Shown here: positions 51,487 through 60,450 of the stretch, piece after piece
How positions within the stretch are numbered: position 1 is the first letter of the stretch
How the letters are laid out: each line of letters starts with the position of its first letter
Source of the DNA: Aequorivita vladivostokensis
GTDB lineage: Bacteria > Bacteroidota > Bacteroidia > Flavobacteriales > Flavobacteriaceae
DNA length: 64,000 bases
Direction of reading: 5' to 3'
NCBI RefSeq assembly: GCF_000952855.1
Contig: NZ_JSVU01000005.1
Coordinates: 186,001 to 250,000, forward strand
The notes under the pieces: model-generated
Told to the model about the DNA's origin: nothing
Seen by the model: the letters and a program-made list of their open reading frames with translations, nothing else
Databases searched by the model: none
Position numbers and translations under genes: made by a program

Positions 51487-52992
51487 CTATCTATTTCTCC
51501 AGAAAAAAGGAGTAAGCAGAATAAGCACGGTAAAGAGTTCCAACCTACCAATTAGCATCAAAAAGCTGGACCACCACTTGGCGGCGGCAGGTAAAGCTGC
51601 ATAATTGTTTACCGGGCCAAGATCACCCAGCGCAGGACCCACATTTCCCAAGGTAGAAGCCGCCCCGCCGAGCGCTGTGTTAAAATCAAGGCCCAACCAA
51701 GAAAAAACCAAGGTTCCCATTATAAAGGAAAGCATGTACAGAATAAAGAAGCCCAGGATATTAAAAACAATGGGCTGTGGCACGGCTTTGCTATTATAGC
51801 GCACCGGTAAAATGGCGTGGGGATGCAGCGTTCGTTTAAATTCCAAAACCCCGTTCCTGATCATAATTAAATGGCGCATTACCTTAATCCCCCCCGCGGT
51901 GGATCCGGCACAACCTCCTAAAAACATCATTCCGAAAAAGAAGATGGTTAAAAACGGAGTCCAGAGCGTATAGTCCGCACTTACGAAACCGGTAGTCGTA
52001 ATGATAGTTAAAACTTGGAACAGGGCATGGCGAAAGGCACTTTCAAAAGGTCCCCATACCATCGGGTGCCCAATACTGGAAATGGCCACGTCTGCCTCAA
52101 AATAGATCAGCAACGAAGCTACAACCGTGAGCCCGATAATAAGTGCCGAATACATTTTAAACTCTTCATCCTGAAATATTTTTTGAAATTTTCGCTTAAA
52201 GGCGAAATAGCTTAAAACGAAATTACTGCCCGCCAAAAACATAAATACAATAATAATGTACTGCACCATCGGGTTATCGTTCCAATAAGCAACGCTCGCA
52301 TTTTTTGTTGAAAAACCTCCCGTACTCAAAGTGGCCAGCGAATGGTTGATGGCGTCGAAAAAACTCATCCCGGCAAGTTTCAGCAATACTGTTTCTGCCA
52401 AGGTATAACCTACGTAAATTAACCAAAGTCTTTTTGCGGTATCCGTAATTCTCGGATGCAGTTTATCTCCTCCCGGACCGGGAGCTTCGGCAGCAAAAAG
52501 CTGCATACCGCCAATCCCCAACAATGGCAGAATAGCAATTGCCAAAACAATAATCCCCATCCCGCCAATCCAATGCGTGATACTTCTCCAGAAAAGCACA
52601 CCATTGGGAATACTTTCAATATCGGTCAAAATAGATGCACCCGTCGTGGTATAACCACTCATCGTTTCGAAAAAGGCATTGGTAAAACTGGGAATGGCCC
52701 CGGTAAAAATATACGGCAACGTACCGATAAGGGCCATAAAAATCCAACCGAAAGTTACTATTATATAGCCTTCCCTTTTTTGGATTTCCTTCCGGTGGTT
52801 TTTGGTCAACAGCATAATGGCGCCCCCAATTCCCAAGGCGACCGATCCGGCCAATAGCATTTCTTTGAGCACGCCGTCCTTATAATACCAACTTACCACC
52901 GAGGAAAGAAGCATAAAACCACCGTTCACCATGAGCAAAAGCCCCATTAGGTGCGAAATGATTTTATAATTGAGTTTGGTGATTGAATTCAT
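51487..52992 (-). CDS. trkH: TrkH-family potassium uptake membrane subunit
   Basis: A 501-residue channel subunit with four M1-P-M2-like repeats. The selectivity-filter glycines are in SGYTTTGAS (about residue 115), LSTGGFSTKN (about 226), TTTGFVSAD (about 340) and TLGNVGPALG (about 452). Closely fits TrkH/KtrB. Start codon overlaps the trkA stop by one base (TAATG), so translation is coupled and the two form one potassium transporter. Confidence 0.95.
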   Translation of the reverse strand: MNSITKLNYKIISHLMGLLLMVNGGFMLLSSVVSWYYKDGVLKEMLLAGSVALGIGGAIMLLTKNHRKEIQKREGYIIVTFGWIFMALIGTLPYIFTGAIPSFTNAFFETMSGYTTTGASILTDIESIPNGVLFWRSITHWIGGMGIIVLAIAILPLLGIGGMQLFAAEAPGPGGDKLHPRITDTAKRLWLIYVGYTLAETVLLKLAGMSFFDAINHSLATLSTGGFSTKNASVAYWNDNPMVQYIIIVFMFLAGSNFVLSYFAFKRKFQKIFQDEEFKMYSALIIGLTVVASLLIYFEADVAISSIGHPMVWGPFESAFRHALFQVLTIITTTGFVSADYTLWTPFLTIFFFGMMFLGGCAGSTAGGIKVMRHLIMIRNGVLEFKRTLHPHAILPVRYNSKAVPQPIVFNILGFFILYMLSFIMGTLVFSWLGLDFNTALGGAASTLGNVGPALGDLGPVNNYAALPAAAKWWSSFLMLIGRLELFTVLILLTPFFWRNR

Positions 52993-54341
52993 TATATAAA
53001 AAGCTTTTCAACCTTTCCGATGGATTGCGGAAGGCAGCAAACCACTACCCTGTCCCCGCTTTTTATTTCGAAATCGCCCAAGGCAATAATGCCCTCGCCA
53101 TTCCTAACTACTCCGCCAATAATGGCCGAGACCGGAAAATCGAGATCTTTTATTTTTTTGTTGCAAACTTTGGAATGTGAATACACCACAAATTCCAATA
53201 ATTCCGCATTCATATTGTTTAGCTTGGTCATGGCCACCACCTCCCCCTTGCGGACGTAGCGAAAAATATTGTTCGCGGCCAATAATTTTTTGTTGATCAA
53301 TGTATCAATACCAATGGAGTGTGAAAGCTGAAAATAATCCATATTCTCTACCAGGGCGATTGCTTTCTTAACTCCTTTTGATTTTGCTACCAAGCAGGAC
53401 ATAATATTGGTTTCGCTATTTCCGGTCACGGCAATAAAAGCGTCCATATCTTCTATGGATTCCTCATTCAATAAATCTACATTTCTGCCATCGCCGTTTA
53501 TAACTAGGCAACCGGGAATGTCATCGGCAATTTCAAAAGCCTTGTCCTTGCTGCTTTCAATAAGTTTAACGTTAAACTTGTTCTTACACAGATCTTTTGC
53601 GGTTTTGTAACCGATCTTACTTCCACCCAGAATCATAACGTTTTTAATTTCCTGCTTACTTTTTCCCGACAGCTTAAAAATTTGGTCATCGCCTTTCTGC
53701 ACAGTGGTGAAATAAACCTGATCGCCTTCCTTAAATTGCGTATCGCCGCGCGGAATGATAGTGTATTGGGTGCCATAGCGCTGTAAGGCAATGGGCACAA
53801 ACTGCAACTCGGGATAGACTTTTGCCATTTGCTTTACCGACTTTCCCACAAAGGCAGAAGTGCGCGACAGGCTTAGCCCGATCATCGTCAAGGCACCATC
53901 CTCAAATTCGTAACTTTCATTGAAGGCGCTTTGGCTGAGCAGCAATTCAATTTCATTTGAGGCCAAGGATTCCGGGGAAATCAATTCGTCGATTCCGAAT
54001 TTCTCAAAACCCACCTCATCCTTTCTGTCAATAAATTCGGTATTGGAGATTCTGGCTATGGTGCGTTTGGCCCCCAATTGTTTGGCAAGCACGCAGACGG
54101 TGATGTTAGTGGTTTCACTGGAAGTTACCGCAATTACAAGATCAGTCTCATCTACTCTGGAATCCTTCAAAACGGCTATAGAGGTAGAATCGCCGCGCAC
54201 TACCCGTATATCCAGATGTGCATCTGCGTGGGCAAGTGCCTCGCGGTTGGTGTCAATAAGCGTAATGTTTTGCGATTCAAAAGACAGCAATTTCGCAAGG
54301 TGAAACCCCACTTCGCCGGCACCGGCAATGATGATTTTCAT
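52992..54341 (-). CDS. trkA: Trk potassium transport regulatory subunit TrkA
   Basis: A 449-residue cytoplasmic protein with two RCK units. The first NAD/ATP-binding motif is IAGAGEVGFHLAKLL at residue 3, with acidic residue in LIDTNRE; the second is MILGGSKIGYKTAKDL at about residue 236. Each is followed by a TrkA_C domain. It gates TrkH in response to nucleotides. First gene of the trkA-trkH pair, with a TAnnTTTG element 35 bases upstream. Confidence 0.95.
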   Translation of the reverse strand: MKIIIAGAGEVGFHLAKLLSFESQNITLIDTNREALAHADAHLDIRVVRGDSTSIAVLKDSRVDETDLVIAVTSSETTNITVCVLAKQLGAKRTIARISNTEFIDRKDEVGFEKFGIDELISPESLASNEIELLLSQSAFNESYEFEDGALTMIGLSLSRTSAFVGKSVKQMAKVYPELQFVPIALQRYGTQYTIIPRGDTQFKEGDQVYFTTVQKGDDQIFKLSGKSKQEIKNVMILGGSKIGYKTAKDLCKNKFNVKLIESSKDKAFEIADDIPGCLVINGDGRNVDLLNEESIEDMDAFIAVTGNSETNIMSCLVAKSKGVKKAIALVENMDYFQLSHSIGIDTLINKKLLAANNIFRYVRKGEVVAMTKLNNMNAELLEFVVYSHSKVCNKKIKDLDFPVSAIIGGVVRNGEGIIALGDFEIKSGDRVVVCCLPQSIGKVEKLFI

Positions 54342-54375
54342 TGAGTTATTAGTTTAGGCTTTAAAATAAACAGTG

Positions 54376-54383
54376 CAAAGATA
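54376..54383 (-). promoter_or_regulatory. Predicted -7 element of trkA-trkH
   Basis: Minus-strand TATCTTTG, 34 bases before the trkA start. Confidence 0.55.
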
Positions 54384-54483
54384 TAGAAATAAAAGGCACT
54401 GAAGGACAAATCATTTTTGATGAATAAGCTAGGGCAAAAGTCTGAAACTTAAACAAAGTTGACAACACCTCTTAAAAAATATG

Positions 54484-54491
54484 TAGTTTTG
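54484..54491 (+). promoter_or_regulatory. Predicted -7 element of ubiE-porT
   Basis: TAGTTTTG, 13 bases before the ubiE ATG, with TTG (in TTGACA) 22 bases upstream as a possible -33 element. The leader would be very short. Confidence 0.55.
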
Positions 54492-54504
54492 CAAGCGCAA
54501 TTTT

Positions 54505-55236
54505 ATGGAAAAGAAAATAACACCCTATAAGGATTCTTCGGAAGGAAAAAAGAAACAGGTTGAACAAATGTTTGATACTATTTCTGAAAATTATGACGGG
54601 TTAAACCGCGTAATTTCCCTCGGCTCTGATGTAAAATGGAGAAAAAAGGTTATTAAAATGGTAGCCGAAACCAGACCGAAAACCATTCTCGACATTGCAA
54701 CGGGCACAGGAGACCTGGCCATCCAGTTTGCTGAAAATACTTCCGCCGAAAAGATTGTGGGCCTGGACCTTTCCGAAGGAATGCTCTCCTTGGCACGCAA
54801 AAAGGTTTCGGGAAAGAATATTTCAGAAAAAATTGAATTTGTACAGGCAGATTCCGAAGCCTTGCCGTTTGACGACAACACTTTTGACGCAATTACAGTT
54901 TCCTTTGGCATCCGAAATTTTGAAAATCTGGAAAAAGGCCTATCCGAAATTTACCGCGTACTCAAAAAAGGTGGCATTTTTGTTATTTTGGAAACTTCGG
55001 TGCCTTCAAAATTTCCCTTTAAGCAAGGCTATTATTTTTATTCAAAAAACGTTTTGCCGCTTGTGGGCAAGCTATTTTCCAAAGATAAGGTGGCGTACAA
55101 ATATTTAAGTGAAAGCGCCTCTGTTTTTCCGCACGGGGAAGTGCTCAACAATATTTTGCGCAAAATTGGGTTTAATGAAGTGAAAAATAAACCACAAACT
55201 TTCGGTGTGGCAACCATCTATAATGCTACCAAATAA
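54505..55236 (+). CDS. ubiE: Demethylmenaquinone methyltransferase
   Basis: A 243-residue SAM methyltransferase making menaquinone from demethylmenaquinone. It has the family signature YDGLNRVISLGSDVKWRKK near residue 30, SAM motif ILDIATGTGDLAIQ (about 63), GLDLSEGML and the late signature FGIRNFENLEKGLSEIYRVLKKGG (about 135). Complete. Menaquinone is the acceptor of the NQR complex encoded upstream. Followed by porT after 3 bases, an arrangement conserved in Bacteroidota. Confidence 0.95.
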   Translation: MEKKITPYKDSSEGKKKQVEQMFDTISENYDGLNRVISLGSDVKWRKKVIKMVAETRPKTILDIATGTGDLAIQFAENTSAEKIVGLDLSEGMLSLARKKVSGKNISEKIEFVQADSEALPFDDNTFDAITVSFGIRNFENLEKGLSEIYRVLKKGGIFVILETSVPSKFPFKQGYYFYSKNVLPLVGKLFSKDKVAYKYLSESASVFPHGEVLNNILRKIGFNEVKNKPQTFGVATIYNATK

Positions 55237-55239
55237 TCT

Positions 55240-55950
55240 ATGAAGAAGCTTTTTTTTGTATTGGCCGTTTTATGTATCGCAAATAGTGCAAATGCGCAGT
55301 GGTTTTTCAACAAGGAGCGTTTGGCCAATTTGGAAAATTTTGACAAAAAACGTTTTACCTGGGGCTATTTTTTGGGGTTCAACAGTTATGACTTCAAAAT
55401 AGATTATAAAGAACAGTACGCCGATGACAACACAGATATTATAGTGGACCGCTCTGCGGGGTTCAATGTGGGGCTTATTGGCGATATGCGTATTAATGAA
55501 TATTTCAACCTGCGACTGGAACCAGGACTTTATTTCACCCAGCGTAACCTCAATTTTCCGGGCTTTACCGAACAAAAGGATTATCTGCGGGAAGTGAAAT
55601 CAACCTACATTCACGTGCCATTGCTGCTAAAGGTTTCAACCAAGCGATTGAACAATATAAAACCGTTCATTATTGGCGGTGTTTCCACCTCGCTGAACCT
55701 TTCTAGCAACGAGAAAAACCCAGAGGACAACGAGCAGGGAAAATTCCGGATGACCAAAAGCACCAACTATTACGAACTTGGTTTTGGGATTGATTTCTAC
55801 CTCTATTATTTCAAATTTACACCCTCCATTCGCGGTGTTTTTGCGATGAGCGATGAACTGGTGCCGGACGATGACCCCAATAGTCCATGGACGGGCAACA
55901 TCGATAAATTAGCCACTCGCGGCGTTTTTATAAACTTTACATTTCAGTAA
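55240..55950 (+). CDS. porT: PorT-family outer-membrane protein (T9SS assembly)
   Basis: A 236-residue beta-barrel protein with a Sec signal ending ANSANAQWFF. Residues about 40-236 form eight or so amphipathic strands (for example YFLGFNSYDFKIDYK, INEYFNLRLEPGLYFTQRNLNF, STYIHVPLLLKVSTKR) and the final strand ends in aromatic F-T-F-Q. PorT was defined in Porphyromonas as needed for gingipain secretion by the T9SS. Cotranscribed with ubiE. Its last 14 bases overlap the convergent TrmH gene. Confidence 0.88.
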   Translation: MKKLFFVLAVLCIANSANAQWFFNKERLANLENFDKKRFTWGYFLGFNSYDFKIDYKEQYADDNTDIIVDRSAGFNVGLIGDMRINEYFNLRLEPGLYFTQRNLNFPGFTEQKDYLREVKSTYIHVPLLLKVSTKRLNNIKPFIIGGVSTSLNLSSNEKNPEDNEQGKFRMTKSTNYYELGFGIDFYLYYFKFTPSIRGVFAMSDELVPDDDPNSPWTGNIDKLATRGVFINFTFQ

Positions 55951-56665
55951 ACCTTCGGAATTCGCTTAAAAGAATAGCGGTTGCCGTAGCAACGTTGAGG
56001 CTCTCGGTTTTTTGAATTTTCCCAAACCGCGGAATCGTTATTCTGTGGGTAATTTTTTGGGAAATTTCTTCGGAAATGCCATTGGCTTCATTGCCCATTA
56101 CAATGATACCTTCTTTTGGAAGTTTTTCTGAATAGATATTATTTCCATCCATAAACCCTCCAAAAATAGGCAACTTCGTTTTTCCGAAGTATTCCGAAAG
56201 CTCCAAATAATGTACCTGCACCCGTGCCAAGGAACCCATAGTGGCCTGCACCACCTTTGGATTGTAACAGTCTGTTGTGTCTTCGGAACAAAGTAGTTGC
56301 TGCACGCCAAACCAATCGCAAAGCCGGATGATGGTTCCCAAATTGCCGGGGTCGCGCACGGCGTCCAACGCCACGATCAAACCCGAATCCTGCGGGAATT
56401 TAGGCTGCGGAATTTTAAAAAGCGCCAATGAAGTATTCGCCGTTTTCAGAAAACTTATTTTTTTGAGTTCGGCTTGGGTAACGTGATAATGGTTTTGTGC
56501 GGTAATTTCAGAAGCATTTGTTGAAAAAAGGGAATGCAGCTCCAGATTCTCACTTAACAGTTCGGCTATCACTTTTGGGCCTTCGGCTACAAAAAGTCCG
56601 CTTTGGCTTCGGTACTTTTTCTGCTGCAGACTCGTTATTAATTTTGTTTGACTTTTGCTGACCAA
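55937..56665 (-). CDS. TrmH/SpoU-family RNA 2'-O-methyltransferase
   Basis: About 241 residues with a TTG start at 56665 (then VSKSQTKLITSLQQKKYRSQSGLFVAEG); a longer frame from 56701 would run back through the tamL start. N-terminal L30-like RNA-binding domain, then the SPOUT knot: IVALDAVRDPGNLGTIIRLCDWFG (motif 1), GIIVMGNEANGISEEI (motif 2), IPRFGKIQKTESLNVATATAILL (motif 3). All three are intact. The RNA target is unknown. Divergent from tamL with the promoter region shared. Confidence 0.9.
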   Translation of the reverse strand: MVSKSQTKLITSLQQKKYRSQSGLFVAEGPKVIAELLSENLELHSLFSTNASEITAQNHYHVTQAELKKISFLKTANTSLALFKIPQPKFPQDSGLIVALDAVRDPGNLGTIIRLCDWFGVQQLLCSEDTTDCYNPKVVQATMGSLARVQVHYLELSEYFGKTKLPIFGGFMDGNNIYSEKLPKEGIIVMGNEANGISEEISQKITHRITIPRFGKIQKTESLNVATATAILLSEFRRFTEM

Positions 56666-56672
56666 AATATAG

Positions 56673-56680
56673 TATTTTTG
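56673..56680 (+). promoter_or_regulatory. Predicted -7 element of tamL
   Basis: TATTTTTG, 21 bases before the TTG start of tamL and 8 bases from the divergent TrmH start. Confidence 0.55.
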
Positions 56681-56701
56681 AAATTGAATTAAAACACACA
56701 C

Positions 56702-59260
56702 TTGAAGCGCGACCTCACAAAAATATCACTATTTACAGTATTTATTGGTTTGTTTTTATCCTGCAATGCTGTAAAAAGAGTGCCGGACGGTGAATATCTG
56801 CTCACCGAAAACACCATATTGGTAGATAGCGTAAAAATTAAGGATGCAGGGGTTTACAGCCAACTGGCACAGAAACCCAATACTTCCATTCCCCTAATTG
56901 GCGTACCGCTGGGGCTTCATATTTATAATTTGGCCGATCCACATCCGGATTCTACCTACCAAAAATGGCTTCATAAAAATCCGAAACGCGAGGAACGGCT
57001 TATCAAACTTCTCTCAAAGAAACAGGTAAACCAGATAGACAGCAGCTATGTAGGGTTGAACAAATGGCTTCAAAAATCTGGCGATGCGCCCGCCATTATC
57101 AACGAACAGAAAATCGAGAAATCTATGGTGCGCCTTAAGCGATGGTACGCCAGTTATGGCTATTTTAACGACGAAGTAGATTATAAAATTGAGCCCAACA
57201 AGAAAAAAAAGAAGCGGGCAAAAGTCACGTATTTTGTAACGAAGCACAAACCTTATTTTGTAGGCGATTCCATTGTTGAAAAAATAAGTTCGCCGGTAGT
57301 GGATTCGTTATTTCAGCTTACCAAAGCCAAGTCTTTTATAGTGCCGGGCAAGCAATATGCCGCCAATGATTTTGTAAACGAACGCGACCGGCTGACCATT
57401 CAGTTCAGAAATTCGGGCCTTTACCATTTTGAGCAGGAATATGTGGGTTTTGAGGCCGATACCGTAAATACAGACCACAAAGCGAACATTACCTATATTA
57501 TTCCCGATCGAAAAATAACTAAAAACGACAGTACCTACACGGTTCCTTTCCAAGTCCATACCATAAACGAGGTTCGGATTGTGACGGATTATTCCTATGA
57601 AAATCGCGATGAAGCTTTTCAGGATTCCATCAGCTATAAGGGGTATAAACTTTTTAGTTATGGCAAAATGCGCTTCCGTCCAAAGGCCATAGCCGATGCC
57701 GTTTCAATAACGCCGGGAAAAATTTATAAGGATATAGACCGTAGGTTGACCTATAACCAAATTAGCGATCTGCGTATTTTTAAATATCCAAACATAAATT
57801 ACTCCGAAGTAGCGACAGATTCCACGGGAAAATTGTTGAATGCCACCATCCTCCTCAATCCGCGCGATCGGTTTACGCTGGGTGTAGATTTTGACGCCTA
57901 TACCTCCACCATTCAGCAGTTTGGGATTAGTTTCAGCGGAAATATGATTTTCAGAAATATCTTTCGCGGCGCCGAAATTCTTGAAATTTCTGGTCGTGGC
58001 AGCTTGGGTTCCTCTAAGGATGCCGCAGACCGGGAGAGTAAATTTTTTAATATTTCAGAATTTGGCGGAGACGTTAAACTTACTTTTCCAAGAATCATTT
58101 TCCCCATAAATACCGAAAAATTAATCCCAAAATATATGTCGCCCTCCACCAGCCTTAGTTTTGGTGCAAGTTTGCAGAACAACATAGGTTTGGACAGGCA
58201 GACCATAAGCGGGATTTATAATTACCGCTGGAAACCATCCAGAATTCTTACCTATCAACTGGATTTTTTGAATCTACAATACGTAAGAAATCTAAACGTG
58301 GAAAATTATTACAACGTTTATAAAAGTTCCTATAACAGGCTCAATGAAATTGCGCAAGGTCTAAATTATGATTTCAATAATCCGGGCACCGATCCTACCC
58401 TTGAAATTCCCGAGGAAACAGAGGAATTTATTCTGGATGTACTAAACCAAAATATTCCCGCCGATACCGAGACATTTGATGAAGTTTTAAGTATTGCCGA
58501 ACGTGAAGCAAGGCTTAGTGAAAACAACCTTATTTTTGCATCAAACATTAGCTTGACGAGAGATACACGGGAAAATCTTAACGATAATAATTTTTCGCGT
58601 TTGCGTTTAAAGCTTGAATCGGCAGGGAATTTACTGTCGGGAATTTCAAGTCTGGTCGGTTCACAAAAGAATGCAGCCGGAAACTATAGAGCTTTGGGAG
58701 TAGTCTATTCCCAATACATTAAGCCAGAAGCTGAATACATAAAGCATTGGGATATAGATGGAAAAAACATAATCGCCGTCCGCGCTTTTGGCGGGATTGC
58801 TATCCCTTACGGCAATAGCAACAGCATTCCCTTTACCCGAAGCTATTTTGCTGGAGGAGCCAATGATAACAGGGGCTGGAAAGCCTATGATCTGGGCCCG
58901 GGAAGCAGCGGTAGTATTTTGGACTTTAATGATGCGAACTTCAAACTGGCGTTTAATGCAGAGTATCGTTTCACCATTCTCGGAGATTTTAAAGGCGGCT
59001 TATTTGTGGATGCTGGTAACATTTGGAACGTTTTAGACAATATTGAAGACGATGCCTCAGTTTTCAACGGCATTGCAGATTTAAAGGAAATTGCTGTTGC
59101 CACTGGAATCGGTCTGCGGTATGATTTTGGATTTTTCGTATTCCGCTTTGATGTTGGTTTTAAAACCCATAATCCCGGAAAACCTATTGGCGAACGGTGG
59201 TTTACGGACTATAGTTTCCGCAAGGCTGTTTACAACATCGGTATCAACTATCCCTTTTAA
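56702..59260 (+). CDS. tamL: TamL-type lipoprotein of the BamA/TamA outer-membrane family
   Basis: An 852-residue protein starting at TTG (MKRDLTKISLFTVFIGLFLSCNAVKRVPDGEYLL), a lipoprotein by its LFLSC box. The LSCNAVKRVPDGEYLLTxN opening is the mark of TamL proteins of Bacteroidota. POTRA-like units fill residues about 100-440, and the D15 barrel occupies the C-terminal half, ending VYNIGINYPF. The barrel signature FTRSYFAGGANDNRGWKAYDLGPGS is present. A long insert (about residues 540-630) is rich in acidic residues. Usually tamL is followed by tamB; here fbaA follows instead, so TamB must be elsewhere. Confidence 0.9.
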   Translation: MKRDLTKISLFTVFIGLFLSCNAVKRVPDGEYLLTENTILVDSVKIKDAGVYSQLAQKPNTSIPLIGVPLGLHIYNLADPHPDSTYQKWLHKNPKREERLIKLLSKKQVNQIDSSYVGLNKWLQKSGDAPAIINEQKIEKSMVRLKRWYASYGYFNDEVDYKIEPNKKKKKRAKVTYFVTKHKPYFVGDSIVEKISSPVVDSLFQLTKAKSFIVPGKQYAANDFVNERDRLTIQFRNSGLYHFEQEYVGFEADTVNTDHKANITYIIPDRKITKNDSTYTVPFQVHTINEVRIVTDYSYENRDEAFQDSISYKGYKLFSYGKMRFRPKAIADAVSITPGKIYKDIDRRLTYNQISDLRIFKYPNINYSEVATDSTGKLLNATILLNPRDRFTLGVDFDAYTSTIQQFGISFSGNMIFRNIFRGAEILEISGRGSLGSSKDAADRESKFFNISEFGGDVKLTFPRIIFPINTEKLIPKYMSPSTSLSFGASLQNNIGLDRQTISGIYNYRWKPSRILTYQLDFLNLQYVRNLNVENYYNVYKSSYNRLNEIAQGLNYDFNNPGTDPTLEIPEETEEFILDVLNQNIPADTETFDEVLSIAEREARLSENNLIFASNISLTRDTRENLNDNNFSRLRLKLESAGNLLSGISSLVGSQKNAAGNYRALGVVYSQYIKPEAEYIKHWDIDGKNIIAVRAFGGIAIPYGNSNSIPFTRSYFAGGANDNRGWKAYDLGPGSSGSILDFNDANFKLAFNAEYRFTILGDFKGGLFVDAGNIWNVLDNIEDDASVFNGIADLKEIAVATGIGLRYDFGFFVFRFDVGFKTHNPGKPIGERWFTDYSFRKAVYNIGINYPF

Positions 59261-59275
59261 ACGATATAAATTTGT

Positions 59276-59283
59276 TATTTTTG
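59276..59283 (+). promoter_or_regulatory. Predicted -7 element of fbaA
   Basis: TATTTTTG, 20 bases before the fbaA start. Confidence 0.55.
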
Positions 59284-59303
59284 CTTGCTAAACACTTATA
59301 ATC

Positions 59304-60371
59304 ATGAGCCACGGAATTGTACCCGGCGTAGCAACCGGAAAAGAAGTTCAAAAAATTCATAAATACGCAAAAGACAAAGGTTTTGCTATGCCCGCCGTTA
59401 ATGTTGTGGGCTCCGATAGTATAAATACAGTAATGGAAACAGCCGCTGAGCTGAATTCCCCTGTAATTATCCAATTTTCCAATGGCGGGGCACATTTCAA
59501 TGCAGGGAAAGGTCTTTCAAATGAAGATCAAAAAGCTGCAATCGCAGGCGGAGTGGCTGGTGCAAAACACATTCACGAACTGGCAAAGGTTTATGGAGCT
59601 ACCGTAATCCTGCACACAGATCATTGCGCCAAAAAATTGCTTCCGTGGATTGATGGCTTGCTAGATGCCGGTGAAAAATTCTACAAGGAAACGGGGAAAC
59701 CGCTTTACAGTAGCCACATGATAGACCTTTCCGAAGAGCCTATTGAAGAAAATATTGAAATCTGCAAACGCTATTTAGAGCGCATGAGCAAGATTGGGAT
59801 GACCCTCGAAATTGAATTGGGCATCACCGGCGGCGAAGAGGATGGCGTTGATAATACCGGCGTAGATTCGTCCAAACTTTACACCCAGCCCGAAGAAGTG
59901 GCCTATGCCTATGAAGAGCTTTCAAAAATAAGCGACCAGTTTACCATAGCCGCAGCCTTTGGAAATGTACACGGCGTTTACAAACCCGGAAATGTAAAAT
60001 TGACGCCCGTGATCCTTAAAAATTCACAGGAATATGTCCAGAAAAAATTCAATACGGGACACAACCCAATTGACTTTGTTTTTCACGGGGGAAGCGGTTC
60101 TACGGTAGAGGAAATTCGCGAGGCGATTGGTTATGGCGTAATAAAGATGAATATAGACACCGATCTGCAATTTGCATTTACCGAAGGCGTTCGCGATTAT
60201 ATGGTGGACAATTTGGAATATTTAAAAACCCAAATCGGAAATCCTGAAGGCGATGATCTTCCAAATAAGAAATATTACGATCCACGAAAATGGCTTCGCG
60301 AAGGCGAAATCACCTTCAAAAAAAGACTTGAACAAGCTTTTAGGGATTTGAACAATGTAAATACCTTGTAA
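59304..60371 (+). CDS. fbaA: Class II fructose-bisphosphate aldolase
   Basis: A 355-residue zinc-dependent aldolase of glycolysis and gluconeogenesis. Zinc and catalytic residues are in VILHTDHCAKKLLPW (Asp and His at about residue 110), IELGITGGEEDGVDNT (Glu), FGNVHGVYKPGNVKL (His at about 225) and FVFHGGSGSTVEEI (His at about 263). This is the FbaA (class IIA) length and pattern. Complete; probably monocistronic, since a weak hairpin (GAAACTG with CAGTTTC, 60388-60410) follows. Confidence 0.96.
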   Translation: MSHGIVPGVATGKEVQKIHKYAKDKGFAMPAVNVVGSDSINTVMETAAELNSPVIIQFSNGGAHFNAGKGLSNEDQKAAIAGGVAGAKHIHELAKVYGATVILHTDHCAKKLLPWIDGLLDAGEKFYKETGKPLYSSHMIDLSEEPIEENIEICKRYLERMSKIGMTLEIELGITGGEEDGVDNTGVDSSKLYTQPEEVAYAYEELSKISDQFTIAAAFGNVHGVYKPGNVKLTPVILKNSQEYVQKKFNTGHNPIDFVFHGGSGSTVEEIREAIGYGVIKMNIDTDLQFAFTEGVRDYMVDNLEYLKTQIGNPEGDDLPNKKYYDPRKWLREGEITFKKRLEQAFRDLNNVNTL

Positions 60372-60418
60372 AAATTCACCTAAAACTGAAACTGTAAAAA
60401 CACCAGTTTCAAAATAAA

Positions 60419-60446
60419 ACAACAAACCATAAACACCAAACTATAA
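60419..60446. repeat. 7-bp word array before accD
   Basis: Four contiguous 7-bp units of form ACnnnAA (ACAACAA, ACCATAA, ACACCAA, ACTATAA) end 4 bases before the accD ATG. Confidence 0.65.
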
Positions 60447-60450
60447 GCTT

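Noticed and set aside
54459-54491. Sigma-70-like promoter (TTGACA ... TATGTA) before ubiE
   Set aside because: Bacteroidota use a different primary sigma factor; the TAnnTTTG element at 54484 explains the site better.
60388-60410. Terminator after fbaA (GAAACTG with CAGTTTC)
   Set aside because: The stem is only 7 bp and no T run follows, so it is too weak to be listed as a terminator.
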